A DNA stretch of 64,000 nt from Thermus scotoductus DSM 8553 (GCF_000381045.1 NZ_KB905732.1:54903-118902); one strand, 5' to 3'; shown: positions 16,502 to 24,266, counted from the stretch's first letter. Numbers and translations: made by a program. The notes: generated by a model from the letters alone, not told the origin.

Positions 16502-17206
16502 ATGCGCCTGGGGGTCCTCTCGGACATCCACGCCAACCTCCCCGCCTTGGAAGCGGCCCTCGAGGCCCTGCGGGATGAAGGCGTGGACGAGGCCCTGGTG
16601 CTCGGGGACCTGGTGGGCTACGGCCCCCATCCCAAGCAGGTCATCCGCCGTCTTCTCAAGGAAGGGCTTCCGGCCATCGCCGGGGCCTGGGACTTAAGGG
16701 TAGCCTACCCTCTACCGGGCACCCTGCCCGAAGGCGTGGGCAAGGCCACCCTGGAGTGGACCCGGTCCCAGCTTGCGGAAAAGGAGCTGGACTATCTCCG
16801 CTCCCTGCGTCTATCCCACCGCAAAATCTACGGGGAAAGACGGCTTGTGGCCTTCCACGGCACCCCCGGTAACCCCGAAAGCCACCTGGACCTCCTGGGC
16901 CCGGCCAACCCGTTTGTGCCGCTTCTGGAACGGTACAGGGCCGCGGTCCTCCTCCTGGGGGGGCGCCACCTGCCCCTTTCTCGCCGGGTGGGCATGGGTC
17001 TTGTAGCCGATCCAGGTAGCGTGGGCCTAAGCCTAAGCGGGGAGCCCGGGGCCGATGCCATGATCCTGGACACGGAAACCCTCGAGGTCCGCTTCCTCAA
17101 GGTGCCCTACGACCTAGGACCCCTCATCTTTGACCTCAGGGCCTGGGGACTTCCCCCCGTCCTCGAAAAGGTCTACCGCACGGGGCGCTTCCCCAAGGAG
17201 GACTGA
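16502..17206 (+). CDS. metallophosphoesterase-family protein with degenerate metal motifs
   Basis: This 234-residue protein is collinear with the calcineurin-like phosphoesterases of the YfcE/PF12850 type: SDIHANLPALEA, GDLVGYGPHP, FHGTPGNPESH and DPGSVGLS. Two key motifs are altered: the usual GNHD is GAWD, losing the bridging Asn and the catalytic His, and GHTHxP is GGRHLP, losing one metal His. It may be inactive or use a different metal arrangement. Its last 93 bases overlap queG on the other strand. Start ATG at 16502 fits the family N-terminus. Confidence 0.8.
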   Translation: MRLGVLSDIHANLPALEAALEALRDEGVDEALVLGDLVGYGPHPKQVIRRLLKEGLPAIAGAWDLRVAYPLPGTLPEGVGKATLEWTRSQLAEKELDYLRSLRLSHRKIYGERRLVAFHGTPGNPESHLDLLGPANPFVPLLERYRAAVLLLGGRHLPLSRRVGMGLVADPGSVGLSLSGEPGADAMILDTETLEVRFLKVPYDLGPLIFDLRAWGLPPVLEKVYRTGRFPKED

Positions 17207-18262
17207 GGCCTCGGCCCGAATCCCCTCATCGGGATCCCTTAGAAACCCCTCAATCCCCAAGCCAGCCAGAAAAAGGGCATGGAGGGCCGTGCGGCGCACC
17301 AAGGGATGGGGATCCTTCGCTGCCTCCCGCAGGAGATCCTCCCCCAGGCCCAGGTTGCTCAGGACGATGAGGGCATTCCGGGCCATGCGGGTCCTCCCTG
17401 GACGGGCGAAGGCGGTATCCCCAAACTTCCGCTGAAAGGCTCTTCCCGAGAGGCGGAAGAACTCCTCCAGGTTGGGATGGGCCAGCTCGGGCTCCGGCCT
17501 AAAGCCCTGCCACACCTTGCCAAACCGCTCCCAGGGACAGACCTCCTGGCAGAGGTCGCACCCCAAAAGCCAGTCCCCCATTCCCGGCCAGAGGGCCGGG
17601 GGAATGAAGTCCTTATGCTCCACGGTAAGGTAGCTCACGCAAACCCGGGCATCCAGGGTGCCGTCCCCTAAAAGGGCCCCTGTGGGGCAGGAAACCAGGC
17701 AACGGGTGCAGCGGCCGCAGCGGCCTGGATTCGGGAAAGGTGCCTCCACCTCCAAGGAGGTGAGAAGAACGCCGATGAAGGCGTGCACCCCAAACCCCTG
17801 GGAAAGAAACATGCCGCTTTTGCCAATCCAGCCCATCCCGGTGAGGGCGGCCAGGGTTCGCTCGGGGATGGGCCCGTGGTCCACGTACCCCTTGGCCTCT
17901 ACGCCCAGGCTTCGGGCCAGGCCCTCGAGGGCCCTAACCTCCTCCCCCAGAACCAGATGGTAGTCCCGGACCCAGGCGTAACGGGCCACCCGGCCCACCC
18001 GGATTCCCCCTTTGGGTATTCCGGGGTCGGGGTAGGCGTAGGGGGCGAAGACCACCAGGGCGCTTCGCGCCCAGGGAAAGCGGTGCTCCAGGTGGAAACG
18101 AGCCTCCACGCCCCGCTCCAAATAGGCCATTCCCCCGTGCCGTCCCTCGGCCAGGAAGCGCCGGAAGCGGCCCTCCGCCTCCTCCGGTATGGCCAGGGGC
18201 GCCCAGGCGTAAAGAAGCCCCCGTTCCCGAAGGGCTTCCTCTAGAAGCGGGCGGGCCTCCAC
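17114..18262 (-). CDS. queG: epoxyqueuosine reductase
   Basis: QueG reduces epoxyqueuosine to queuosine at the wobble base of GUN-anticodon tRNAs, using cobalamin and two [4Fe-4S] clusters. The 382-residue protein has the cobalamin-domain ARYAWVRDYHLVL, GWIGKSGMFLSQGFG, and two ferredoxin-like motifs, CGRCTRCLVSCP and CDLCQEVCPW. The C-terminus has a HEAT-like part ending in an acidic tail that overlaps the convergent phosphoesterase gene by 93 bases. Start is a GTG six bases after TAAAGT. No other queuosine genes are nearby. Confidence 0.92.
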   Translation of the reverse strand: MEARPLLEEALRERGLLYAWAPLAIPEEAEGRFRRFLAEGRHGGMAYLERGVEARFHLEHRFPWARSALVVFAPYAYPDPGIPKGGIRVGRVARYAWVRDYHLVLGEEVRALEGLARSLGVEAKGYVDHGPIPERTLAALTGMGWIGKSGMFLSQGFGVHAFIGVLLTSLEVEAPFPNPGRCGRCTRCLVSCPTGALLGDGTLDARVCVSYLTVEHKDFIPPALWPGMGDWLLGCDLCQEVCPWERFGKVWQGFRPEPELAHPNLEEFFRLSGRAFQRKFGDTAFARPGRTRMARNALIVLSNLGLGEDLLREAAKDPHPLVRRTALHALFLAGLGIEGFLRDPDEGIRAEASVLLGEAPRAVDLFEDGGKSPGPEVKDEGS

Positions 18263-18268
18263 GGCTTC

Positions 18269-18274
18269 ACTTTA
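18269..18274 (-). promoter_or_regulatory. leaderless -10 of queG
   Basis: TAAAGT on the minus strand ends six bases before the GTG start at 18262. Confidence 0.45.
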
Positions 18275-18298
18275 GGGCAAAGGCCGAGGGGAAGCTGG

Positions 18299-18304
18299 TA
18301 TAAT
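18299..18304 (+). promoter_or_regulatory. leaderless -10 of hom
   Basis: A perfect TATAAT ends seven bases before the hom ATG at 18312. No convincing -35 is seen. Confidence 0.65.
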
Positions 18305-18311
18305 CCCCGGC

Positions 18312-19310
18312 ATGGAAGAGGTGAAGATCGCCCTCCTGGGCGGAGGCACCGTGGGTAGCGCCTTTTACACCCTGGTCCAGGAGCGCCTCGAGGACTTCCA
18401 TGCCCTGGGCTTCTCCCCTCGGTTTCTGGGGGTACTGGTGCGGGAAAGGACCAAGCCCAGGCCCATCCCTGACGAACTCCTGCGCACCGAACCCATGGAC
18501 CTCCTGCAGGCGGACGTGGTGGTGGAAGCCATGGGTGGGGTGGAGGCCCCCCTCAGCTTGGTCCGCCCCGCCCTGGAAGCGGGTATCCCCCTCATCACCG
18601 CCAACAAGGCCCTTCTGGCGGAGGCCTGGGAGGCCTTGCGCCCCTTCGCTGAGGAAGGGCTGATCTATCACGAGGCCAGCGTCATGGCCGGCACCCCGGC
18701 CCTATCCTTTTTGGAAACCCTCAGGGGAAGCCAGCTTGTAGAGCTCCACGGGATCCTGAACGGCACCACCCTCTACATCCTGCAGGAGATGGAAAAGAGG
18801 CGGACCTATGAGGAAGCCCTCCTCGAGGCCCAGCGTCTGGGCTACGCCGAGGCGGATCCCACCCTGGACGTGGAGGGCATAGACGCCGCCCACAAGCTCA
18901 CCCTTTTGGCCAGGCTTCTGGTGGACCCTGCTTTCCCCTTCCCGGAGGTGAAAACCCAGGGCATTACCCGCCTCACCCCGGAAATCCTCCAAACCGCCCA
19001 AGCCCAAGGAGAAAAAGTACGCCTGGTGGCAAGCCTCTACGGGGAAGGTGGGCGCTGGCGCGCGGCGGTGGCCCCCAGGCGCCTGCCGCAGGACCACCCT
19101 TTAGCCCGGGCCCAGGGCAACATCCTGTGGGTGCGGGCAAGGCCCCTGGGCGAGGTCTTCGTGACGGGACCGGGAGCCGGGGGCGGGGCCACGGCCAGCG
19201 GCCTCCTCGCCGACCTCTTTCGCTTCCTCTCCGGCCACCTGGGCCACCTGCCCGCCCCGGCCCCAAAGCCTCCCACGGAAGAGGGAACCCCCTTCCCCGG
19301 GGTAGAATAA
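18312..19310 (+). CDS. hom: homoserine dehydrogenase
   Basis: This enzyme reduces aspartate semialdehyde to homoserine in threonine and methionine synthesis. The 332-residue protein has the NAD(P) motif LLGGGTVGSAF at the N-terminus, TANKALLAE, the substrate-binding GILNGTTLYIL and GYAEADPTLDVEGIDAAHKL with the catalytic Lys/Asp. It lacks the C-terminal ACT domain found in about 430-residue forms, so threonine feedback through that domain is not expected. It is followed by thrC after 90 bases with a candidate small leader reading frame between. Confidence 0.95.
   Translation: MEEVKIALLGGGTVGSAFYTLVQERLEDFHALGFSPRFLGVLVRERTKPRPIPDELLRTEPMDLLQADVVVEAMGGVEAPLSLVRPALEAGIPLITANKALLAEAWEALRPFAEEGLIYHEASVMAGTPALSFLETLRGSQLVELHGILNGTTLYILQEMEKRRTYEEALLEAQRLGYAEADPTLDVEGIDAAHKLTLLARLLVDPAFPFPEVKTQGITRLTPEILQTAQAQGEKVRLVASLYGEGGRWRAAVAPRRLPQDHPLARAQGNILWVRARPLGEVFVTGPGAGGGATASGLLADLFRFLSGHLGHLPAPAPKPPTEEGTPFPGVE
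19303..19308 (+). promoter_or_regulatory. possible -10 inside hom 3' end
   Basis: TAGAAT, formed by the last hom codons, ends six bases before a GTG at 19315 that opens a 17-codon frame. It may alternatively serve thrC with an 86-base leader. Confidence 0.35.
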
Positions 19311-19314
19311 GGGC

Positions 19315-19368
19315 GTGCCCTTTCTGGACCTTCTCCACCCCATGAGCAAGGCTTTCCGGAACCCTTGA
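19315..19368 (+). CDS. candidate 17-codon leader peptide upstream of thrC
   Basis: A GTG at 19315 begins a short frame of 17 residues (PFLDLLHPMSKAFRN core) ending in TGA 32 bases before thrC. The GTG has the same spacing (six bases) to TAGAAT as known leaderless starts here. The peptide is not rich in Thr or Ile, so classical attenuation is not evident. The palindrome CCCCCTAGGGGG at 19377-19388 lies between it and thrC. Coding is unproven; it could be chance. Confidence 0.25.
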   Translation: MPFLDLLHPMSKAFRNP

Positions 19369-19400
19369 CGGCTTAGCCCCCTAGGGGGAAACATATCCCC

Positions 19401-20456
19401 ATGCGGCTTCCCCTCATCGAGCGGTACCGGGCCCACCTTCCCGTGTCTCTCAACACGCCCGTGATCTCCCTTTTGGAGGGCTCCACCCCCTTGATGCCCT
19501 TAAAAGGCCCTGAGGAAGCCCAAAGACGGGGCATACGCCTCTATGCCAAGTTCGAGGGGCTGAACCCCACGGGGAGCTTCAAGGACCGGGGCATGACCCT
19601 GGCGGTTTCCAAGGCGGTGGAGGAAGGAGCGAAGGCGGTGGCGGCTGCCAGCACGGGAAACACCGCCGCCAGCGCCGCCGCCTACGCCGCCCGTGCGGGG
19701 ATAAGGGCCATCGTCATCCTGCCCGCGGGCTACGTGGCCCTGGGCAAGGTGGCCCAGAGCCTGGTCCATGGGGCGCGGATTATCCAAATCGAAGGCAACT
19801 TCGACCAGGCCTTGGCCCTTACCAAGGCCCTCACCGAGGCCTATCCCGTGGCCCTGGTGAACTCCTTGAACCCCTACCGCCTGGAAGGCCAGAAGACCCT
19901 GGCCTTCGAGGTGGTGGACGAGCTGGGGGATGCCCCCCAGTACCACGCCCTGCCCGTGGGCAACGCCGGTAACATCACCGCCCACTGGATGGGCTACAAG
20001 GAATACCACGCCTTGGGCAAGGCGAGCCGCCTCCCCCGGATGCTGGGCTTCCAGGCGGCGGGCGCCGCTCCCTTGGTCCTGGGGCGGCCCGTGGAGAAGC
20101 CGGAAACCCTGGCCACCGCCATCCGCATCGGCAACCCGGCCAGCTGGCAAGGAGCCATGCGGGCCAAGGAGGAATCCGGCGGGACGATAGAGGCAGTGAC
20201 AGACGAGGAAATCCTCCTCGCCTACCGCTACCTGGCCCAGGAGGAAGGAATCTTCTGCGAGCCCGCCTCCGCCGCCGCCATGGCCGGGGTGTGGAAGCTC
20301 CTCAGGGAGGATCGGTTGGATCCGGGAAGCACCGTGGTCCTCACCCTCACGGGCCACGGCCTCAAGGACCCGGCCACCGCGGAAAAGGTGGCCGAGCTTC
20401 TACCCCCGGTGCCAGCGAACCTCGAGGCGGTAGCCGAGGCCGCGGGGCTATTGTGA
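19401..20456 (+). CDS. thrC: threonine synthase
   Basis: ThrC converts phosphohomoserine to threonine with pyridoxal phosphate. The 351-residue protein shows the PLP-lysine motif GSFKDRGM, the AASTGNTAASAAAYAARAG loop, the phosphate-binding VGNAGN and the C-terminal LTGHGLKD. This is the short class II form, about the length known from Thermus. It follows hom on the same strand, giving the last steps to threonine; no homoserine kinase is in the window. Confidence 0.95.
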   Translation: MRLPLIERYRAHLPVSLNTPVISLLEGSTPLMPLKGPEEAQRRGIRLYAKFEGLNPTGSFKDRGMTLAVSKAVEEGAKAVAAASTGNTAASAAAYAARAGIRAIVILPAGYVALGKVAQSLVHGARIIQIEGNFDQALALTKALTEAYPVALVNSLNPYRLEGQKTLAFEVVDELGDAPQYHALPVGNAGNITAHWMGYKEYHALGKASRLPRMLGFQAAGAAPLVLGRPVEKPETLATAIRIGNPASWQGAMRAKEESGGTIEAVTDEEILLAYRYLAQEEGIFCEPASAAAMAGVWKLLREDRLDPGSTVVLTLTGHGLKDPATAEKVAELLPPVPANLEAVAEAAGLL

Positions 20457-20462
20457 TAAGCT
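20457..20462 (+). promoter_or_regulatory. leaderless -10 of the small membrane protein gene
   Basis: TAAGCT overlaps the thrC stop region and ends six bases before the ATG at 20469. Confidence 0.35.
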
Positions 20463-20468
20463 TGGGCC

Positions 20469-20783
20469 ATGTCCGAGGCCAAAGACGCCCGCAGGAAGCC
20501 CAAGGAACCCTTCCCCGGAGCCTACTACCTGGCAGGGGCCATCACCATCGCCCTCATGCTTTTCTTTATGGTCCTGGGAGCCACCCTTCCCCCCGGGATA
20601 GCGGGGTTTCTGGTGGCCTTCGTCCTGGGCCTTACCGTAAACCCCAAGTATGTCCCCTTCTTTCTCGTGGCGGGGGTCTTCTCCGCGGTCATGGGCTTTT
20701 TGGGGCAGGAGCCCCAGGTGGCCTGGGGCGGGGTAGCCCTGGCCCTTTCCCAGGTGCTGGTCAAACGCTTTAACTGGACCTGA
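20469..20783 (+). CDS. small membrane protein
   Basis: A 104-residue protein with three predicted transmembrane segments (YYLAGAITIALMLFFMVLGA; AGFLVAFVLGLTV; VPFFLVAGVFSAVMGFLG) after a charged N-terminus of about 18 residues. Family not recognised. Its stop overlaps the next ATG (TGATG), and that gene encodes a similar-sized membrane protein, so the two may form one complex. Confidence 0.6.
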   Translation: MSEAKDARRKPKEPFPGAYYLAGAITIALMLFFMVLGATLPPGIAGFLVAFVLGLTVNPKYVPFFLVAGVFSAVMGFLGQEPQVAWGGVALALSQVLVKRFNWT

Positions 20784-21079
20784 TGAACCCTAACCGCCTA
20801 TCCCAAAGCCTGGCCCTCCTGGGTGTGGCCGCCTACGCCTACTTCCTCTTCCTGCGCCCCAACCAGGAGGGAATGGCCCTGGCCGTGGGCCTCTTCGTGG
20901 GCACCATGGGCGTCGCCTATGGGGAGAAGCCCTTTCTTGTGCCCTTCTTTGTGGGGCTTTTCGCCTTGCTCTTCCTCCTTCAGCTCCTCTTCGGCCACCC
21001 CATCCCCTTCCTCACAGGGGGTGCCCTGGGGGCAGGCCTTCCCTATCTGGTCTACCGCTTGCGCAAGCCCGCCAGGTAG
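20783..21079 (+). CDS. small membrane protein
   Basis: A 98-residue protein with four short hydrophobic stretches (LALLGVAAYAYFLFL; ALAVGLFVGTMGVAYG; FLVPFFVGLFALLFLLQLLFG; LTGGALGAGLPYLVY). No recognised family. Coupled to the preceding gene by a TGATG overlap; the last 28 bases overlap a convergent membrane-protein gene. Confidence 0.55.
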   Translation: MNPNRLSQSLALLGVAAYAYFLFLRPNQEGMALAVGLFVGTMGVAYGEKPFLVPFFVGLFALLFLLQLLFGHPIPFLTGGALGAGLPYLVYRLRKPAR

Positions 21080-21390
21080 AGGAGGGCTCCAAGGAGCATT
21101 CCCTCTCCCAGGGCCGGCAGGTAAAGGAGGAGTTCCCGGACGTCCAAGCGCAGGTAGAGGAGGAGGGGCCAAGGGGTGAGGGCCCAGGCCAATCCCGGCC
21201 TGCCGTACCCTGCCGCCAGGAAGATTCCTACACCCAGGCCCCTCAGGTAGGCCAGCCACCCCGAGCCCAGCTCGTTTTGATACACAAACCAGATGAGATT
21301 GACCCAGACCCCCAAGGCCCAGAGGGGAAGGCGGTTCTGCCAGCGAAAGGCCACGAAGAGGAGGAGCAAAAACCCGAGCACCTCAAGCAC
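21052..21390 (-). CDS. hypothetical membrane protein
   Basis: A 112-residue hydrophobic protein with about four transmembrane helices (VLGFLLLLFVAFRW, ALGVWVNLIWFVYQ, GVGIFLAAGYG, GEGMLLGALLYLAG). The GTG at 21390 overlaps the stop of the upstream kinase gene by three bases in GTGCTTGA; an in-frame ATG seven codons upstream is the alternative. Its coupling to the ATP-cone kinase hints at a shared role, but no family is recognised. Confidence 0.55.
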   Translation of the reverse strand: MLEVLGFLLLLFVAFRWQNRLPLWALGVWVNLIWFVYQNELGSGWLAYLRGLGVGIFLAAGYGRPGLAWALTPWPLLLYLRLDVRELLLYLPALGEGMLLGALLYLAGLRKR

Positions 21391-22816
21391 GGGCCACCTC
21401 CCGGGAGCCATGGGCCTCGAGGTAGGCCACCAGGACCTCCAAGGCCTTCTCCACTGCCTCATCCAGATCCTCGCCAGGGATAACGGGAATCCCCTCCTCC
21501 TGGGCCCAGCGGAGGAGGTGCTCCTGGATGAGGCGGATCTCGGCGAAGTGGGTGAGGTATTTCTCCTGCGGCCGGGCGCGGGCCGTCTCCCGGTCCCTAA
21601 GGAGAAAGCGGTCCCGGTGAAGCTTCTCGTCCTGAAGCACCACCAGCATGGGTACAGTGAGGACCCGCTCCCGGTAAGGATGGTCCAGGTAACGGGGGAC
21701 CACGTGAACCCCTTCCAGAACGATGGAGGTCCCCTCGAGGGCGCTTCGCTCCTGAATAGCCCGCAAACCCACCGCCACTCGGGCCACCTGGTCCAAAAAG
21801 CCCCGCATCACCCGCACCTCATGGCTTTCCTCCCCGCTCAGGTCCAGCAGAAGGGCTCTCCAGGCCTCAAAGGTGGAAAGGTGTAAGGTGGGAAGGAGGT
21901 CCTGGGAAAGGGAGGCCCGGAAGACCTCCCGCACGGCATCGGAGGGAACGATGTGGGTGATGCCCAAGCGGTAGGCCAGGGCCGAGGCCAGCACGCTCTT
22001 CCCCACCCCGGTTACCCCACCGATGAGGATGTGCACCGGGCGGGCGCTTCGCCTCAGGCTTCTAAGGAGCAGGTACCGCCTGGCCACCTCCTCCCCCGCC
22101 TCCTTTAGAAGGGCCTGGTACACCCTTTCCCGAAGCTCATTCCGCCGGATCACCCTCCGCCCCTCCTGGCGCAGGGCCTTTTCCATCTCCCGGGCCAGCC
22201 GGTACGCCCGCTCAGGGGAGAACCCAATGCCCATCAGGGACTGGGCCAGGATACCTTTGGAGAAAGGCATCCGGGGTTCGCCGCTTTCCTCCTCCACGAA
22301 AAGCTCCCCGGCGAAGGCCTGGCGCTGGAGGTAGCGCCTGCGAGCCCCCTTCCCCAGGGCCCGGCCCACCACCTGGGCCACCATCTCCTCCAGGCGGCGG
22401 GCGGAGATCTGCCTGACCCCTTCTTGCCTGAGATGCCCTTCCACTTCCTTGGCCAGGTCGTGGGCTTCCTTCAAGGAAAAACCCGCCTCCTCGAGGCTCC
22501 TCGCCAGAAGCCCTTTGGAAAAGGGACGGCGCTTCCTCCCCTGGAGCACCAGGATCTCCTCAAAGGGAAGGGTCTGCCTGGAAAGGCTATCCGCCACCTC
22601 CTCCCCCAGGGCCCGGGCCACCTCCTCCAAGAAAACCCGGCGCAAGACCCGAGGGGGCACGGCCAGCTGCCCCTCCGCCTTCAACCTCTCCTCCACGGTG
22701 TGGGCCACGGCTTGGGCGGCCTCGAGGGGCACCCCCAAGGGCAAAAGCGCCTCCACCAGAAGCCCCTTGGAAAGAGGCCACCTTCCTCTGCGCAGGCGAA
22801 CAAAAACCTCAGCCAT
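21383..22816 (-). CDS. 2-phosphoglycerate kinase-like P-loop kinase with three ATP-cone domains
   Basis: This is a 477-residue protein with an unusual layout. Three tandem ATP-cone-like repeats, each marked by an (P)(F/L)SKG(L/I)L motif at residues 14-20, 98-104 and 184-190, precede a P-loop kinase domain with Walker A GGVTGVGKS at 266-274 and the conserved IVPSDAVREVFRA region. The kinase part resembles 2-phosphoglycerate kinase, which in methanogens starts synthesis of the thermoprotectant cyclic 2,3-diphosphoglycerate. Substrate is inferred only. ATP cones sense ATP/dATP in ribonucleotide reductases, so allosteric nucleotide control is plausible. A membrane-protein gene follows with a 3-base coupling overlap. 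Confidence 0.7.
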   Translation of the reverse strand: MAEVFVRLRRGRWPLSKGLLVEALLPLGVPLEAAQAVAHTVEERLKAEGQLAVPPRVLRRVFLEEVARALGEEVADSLSRQTLPFEEILVLQGRKRRPFSKGLLARSLEEAGFSLKEAHDLAKEVEGHLRQEGVRQISARRLEEMVAQVVGRALGKGARRRYLQRQAFAGELFVEEESGEPRMPFSKGILAQSLMGIGFSPERAYRLAREMEKALRQEGRRVIRRNELRERVYQALLKEAGEEVARRYLLLRSLRRSARPVHILIGGVTGVGKSVLASALAYRLGITHIVPSDAVREVFRASLSQDLLPTLHLSTFEAWRALLLDLSGEESHEVRVMRGFLDQVARVAVGLRAIQERSALEGTSIVLEGVHVVPRYLDHPYRERVLTVPMLVVLQDEKLHRDRFLLRDRETARARPQEKYLTHFAEIRLIQEHLLRWAQEEGIPVIPGEDLDEAVEKALEVLVAYLEAHGSREVARA

Positions 22817-22857
22817 TCTCTGGCATCATAGCACTTTACTCATGAGAATGGCCTTTC

Positions 22858-22887
22858 TTGACAGGCCTTTTCCCCGCGTGCTACCAT
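22858..22887 (+). promoter_or_regulatory. promoter of tRNA-Cys/tRNA-Val
   Basis: TTGACA, an 18-base spacer and TACCAT lie 12 bases before the tRNA-Cys 5' end, a classical sigma-A promoter. Confidence 0.75.
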
Positions 22888-22899
22888 ACCTTACGGCTT

Positions 22900-22974
<75 letters not shown>

Positions 22975-22980
22975 AAGCAT

Positions 22981-23057
22981 GGGCGCGTAGCTCAGGTGGC
23001 CAGAGCACTACCTTGACACGGTAGGGGTCGGTGGTTCAAGTCCACTCGCGCCCACCA
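22981..23057 (+). tRNA. tRNA-Val(GAC)
   Basis: Acceptor GGGCGCG/CGCGCCC, anticodon GAC, T arm GTGGTTCAAGTCCAC, encoded ACCA. Followed by a terminator hairpin. Confidence 0.94.
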
Positions 23058-23061
23058 AGAA

Positions 23062-23083
23062 CCCCCGGGGCTGGCCCCGGGGG
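23062..23083 (+). terminator. terminator of the tRNA-Cys/tRNA-Val transcript
   Basis: Ten-base arms CCCCCGGGGC and GCCCCGGGGG are followed by ATTTTCT. It also lies just beyond the ttuA stop on the other strand. Confidence 0.8.
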
Positions 23084-23089
23084 ATTTTC

Positions 23090-24055
23090 TCATCCCAGGC
23101 GCGCCACCGGCGCCAGGGGGTGGAACTCGGCCTCCTCCGGGAGAAGGCGCCGCTTCTTGGCCCGGCGGTACACCCCATCCCACATGCGGCAGAAGGAACA
23201 CACCGCCCCCGTGGTGGGGTAGCCGCAGCGCTCGCACTCCCGCAGCTGCACCTCCTCGGCCGCCTGCAGGCGGGGCTGGATCCTATCCAGAAACCCCTCC
23301 AGGAAGCGCAGCTTGGCCCCGGGCATCTCCCGCTCCACCAGGTTTAGGGCCTCCTTGTAAAGGAGGCTCTTGGCCCCCTTGGCGTTGGGGCACTCCTCGT
23401 GCAGGTAGCGGATCCCCCTTAGGAGGGTGTAGGAGAGGACCTCCCGCTCGCTGAAGCGGAAGAAGGGCTTGACCCGGGCGGCCAGGCCCGGCTTTTCGGG
23501 AAGCACCGGCCCCTGGCGGACCAGGGCGTCCTCCTGGGGGTTCATGAGGTTGCCGAAGAGGACCGCCGCCTCGTCGTCCAGGTTGTGGCCGGTGGCCACC
23601 ACCCTAAAGCCCCCCTCCACCGCCACCTGGTTGATGATGTACCGCTTGGAAAGGCCGCAGGCGGAACAGGCCACGCGCCCCGAAAGCTCCGCCAGCTCCG
23701 GAACGCCAAAGCCATAGGCCTGGCGCAGGTCCACCACCCAAAGCTCGAGGCCCCGGTCCTGGGCAAAGCTTTGCGTAACCTCAAGGCTCCTTTCCGAGTA
23801 AGCCCCGATTCCGAGCTGCAGGTGAAGCCCCACCGCCTCATAGCCGAGCCGCCAAAGCACATCCCAAAGGGCCAGGGAATCCTTACCCCCGGAAACCGCC
23901 ACCAAAACCCGCTCGCCCGGTTGAAGCATCCTGTGGCGGCGGATGGCCCGCTCGGTTTCCTTGACAAACCACTCCAGGTAGTGCGCCTTGCACAGGGAAA
24001 AGCCCCTGCCCCGAAGCTCCACCTGGGCCTTCTCGCCGCAAACCTTACACACCAT
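23090..24055 (-). CDS. ttuA: tRNA-5-methyluridine(54) 2-sulfurtransferase
   Basis: TtuA makes 2-thioribothymidine at position 54 of tRNA, the modification that stabilises Thermus tRNA at high temperature, receiving sulfur from thiocarboxylated TtuB. The 321-residue protein equals the T. thermophilus length. It has zinc motifs at both ends (CKVCG...LCKAH; CERCGYPTTGAVCSFC), the PP-loop SGGKDS at 55-60, and the cluster/catalytic cysteines Cys130, Cys133 and Cys221. It overlaps ttuB by 11 bases. The frame is open upstream through the ttuB 3' end, so a single-base change could fuse the two. Confidence 0.95.
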   Translation of the reverse strand: MVCKVCGEKAQVELRGRGFSLCKAHYLEWFVKETERAIRRHRMLQPGERVLVAVSGGKDSLALWDVLWRLGYEAVGLHLQLGIGAYSERSLEVTQSFAQDRGLELWVVDLRQAYGFGVPELAELSGRVACSACGLSKRYIINQVAVEGGFRVVATGHNLDDEAAVLFGNLMNPQEDALVRQGPVLPEKPGLAARVKPFFRFSEREVLSYTLLRGIRYLHEECPNAKGAKSLLYKEALNLVEREMPGAKLRFLEGFLDRIQPRLQAAEEVQLRECERCGYPTTGAVCSFCRMWDGVYRRAKKRRLLPEEAEFHPLAPVARLG

Positions 24056-24266
24056 GGCCGCTTTCACCCCACCCCCCGGAGATGGCGGAGAGGACCTCGA
24101 GGGTCTCCCCTTCCCCCACCCTCTCATCCAGGGTGAGGAGCTCCTCCCCCCGGATCACCACCACCGTTTCCGGGTTCAAGCCCAGCTCCAGGAGGATCTC
24201 CTTTAGGGGCCTATCCCCTTTTACCTCCACCTCCTTGCGCTCGGGAAGGCGCAACACCAGCTTCAT
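24045..24266 (-). CDS. ttuB: ubiquitin-like sulfur carrier TtuB, with C-terminal extension
   Basis: TtuB is the beta-grasp, ubiquitin-like sulfur donor of TtuA and also a protein modifier in Thermus. Residues 1-65 closely follow the T. thermophilus protein and reach the diagnostic Gly64-Gly65. Instead of stopping there, the frame continues for eight residues (WGESGHGV) into ttuA. The carrier is active only with a free C-terminal Gly, so here it must be trimmed by a protease, or the G run at 24073-24083 hides a frameshift. The start follows TACACT by six bases, and that hexamer lies within the acuC 3' end. Confidence 0.85.
   Translation of the reverse strand: MKLVLRLPERKEVEVKGDRPLKEILLELGLNPETVVVIRGEELLTLDERVGEGETLEVLSAISGGWGESGHGV

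Noticed and set aside
18270..18298. A -35 box for hom
   Set aside because: At the correct spacing the bases are GGCAAA-like; no TTGACA-like match, so only the -10 is reported.
19369..19400. Riboswitch or threonine attenuator upstream of thrC
   Set aside because: The gap is too short for a riboswitch and has only a 12-base palindrome; the small frame has no Thr or Ile codon run.
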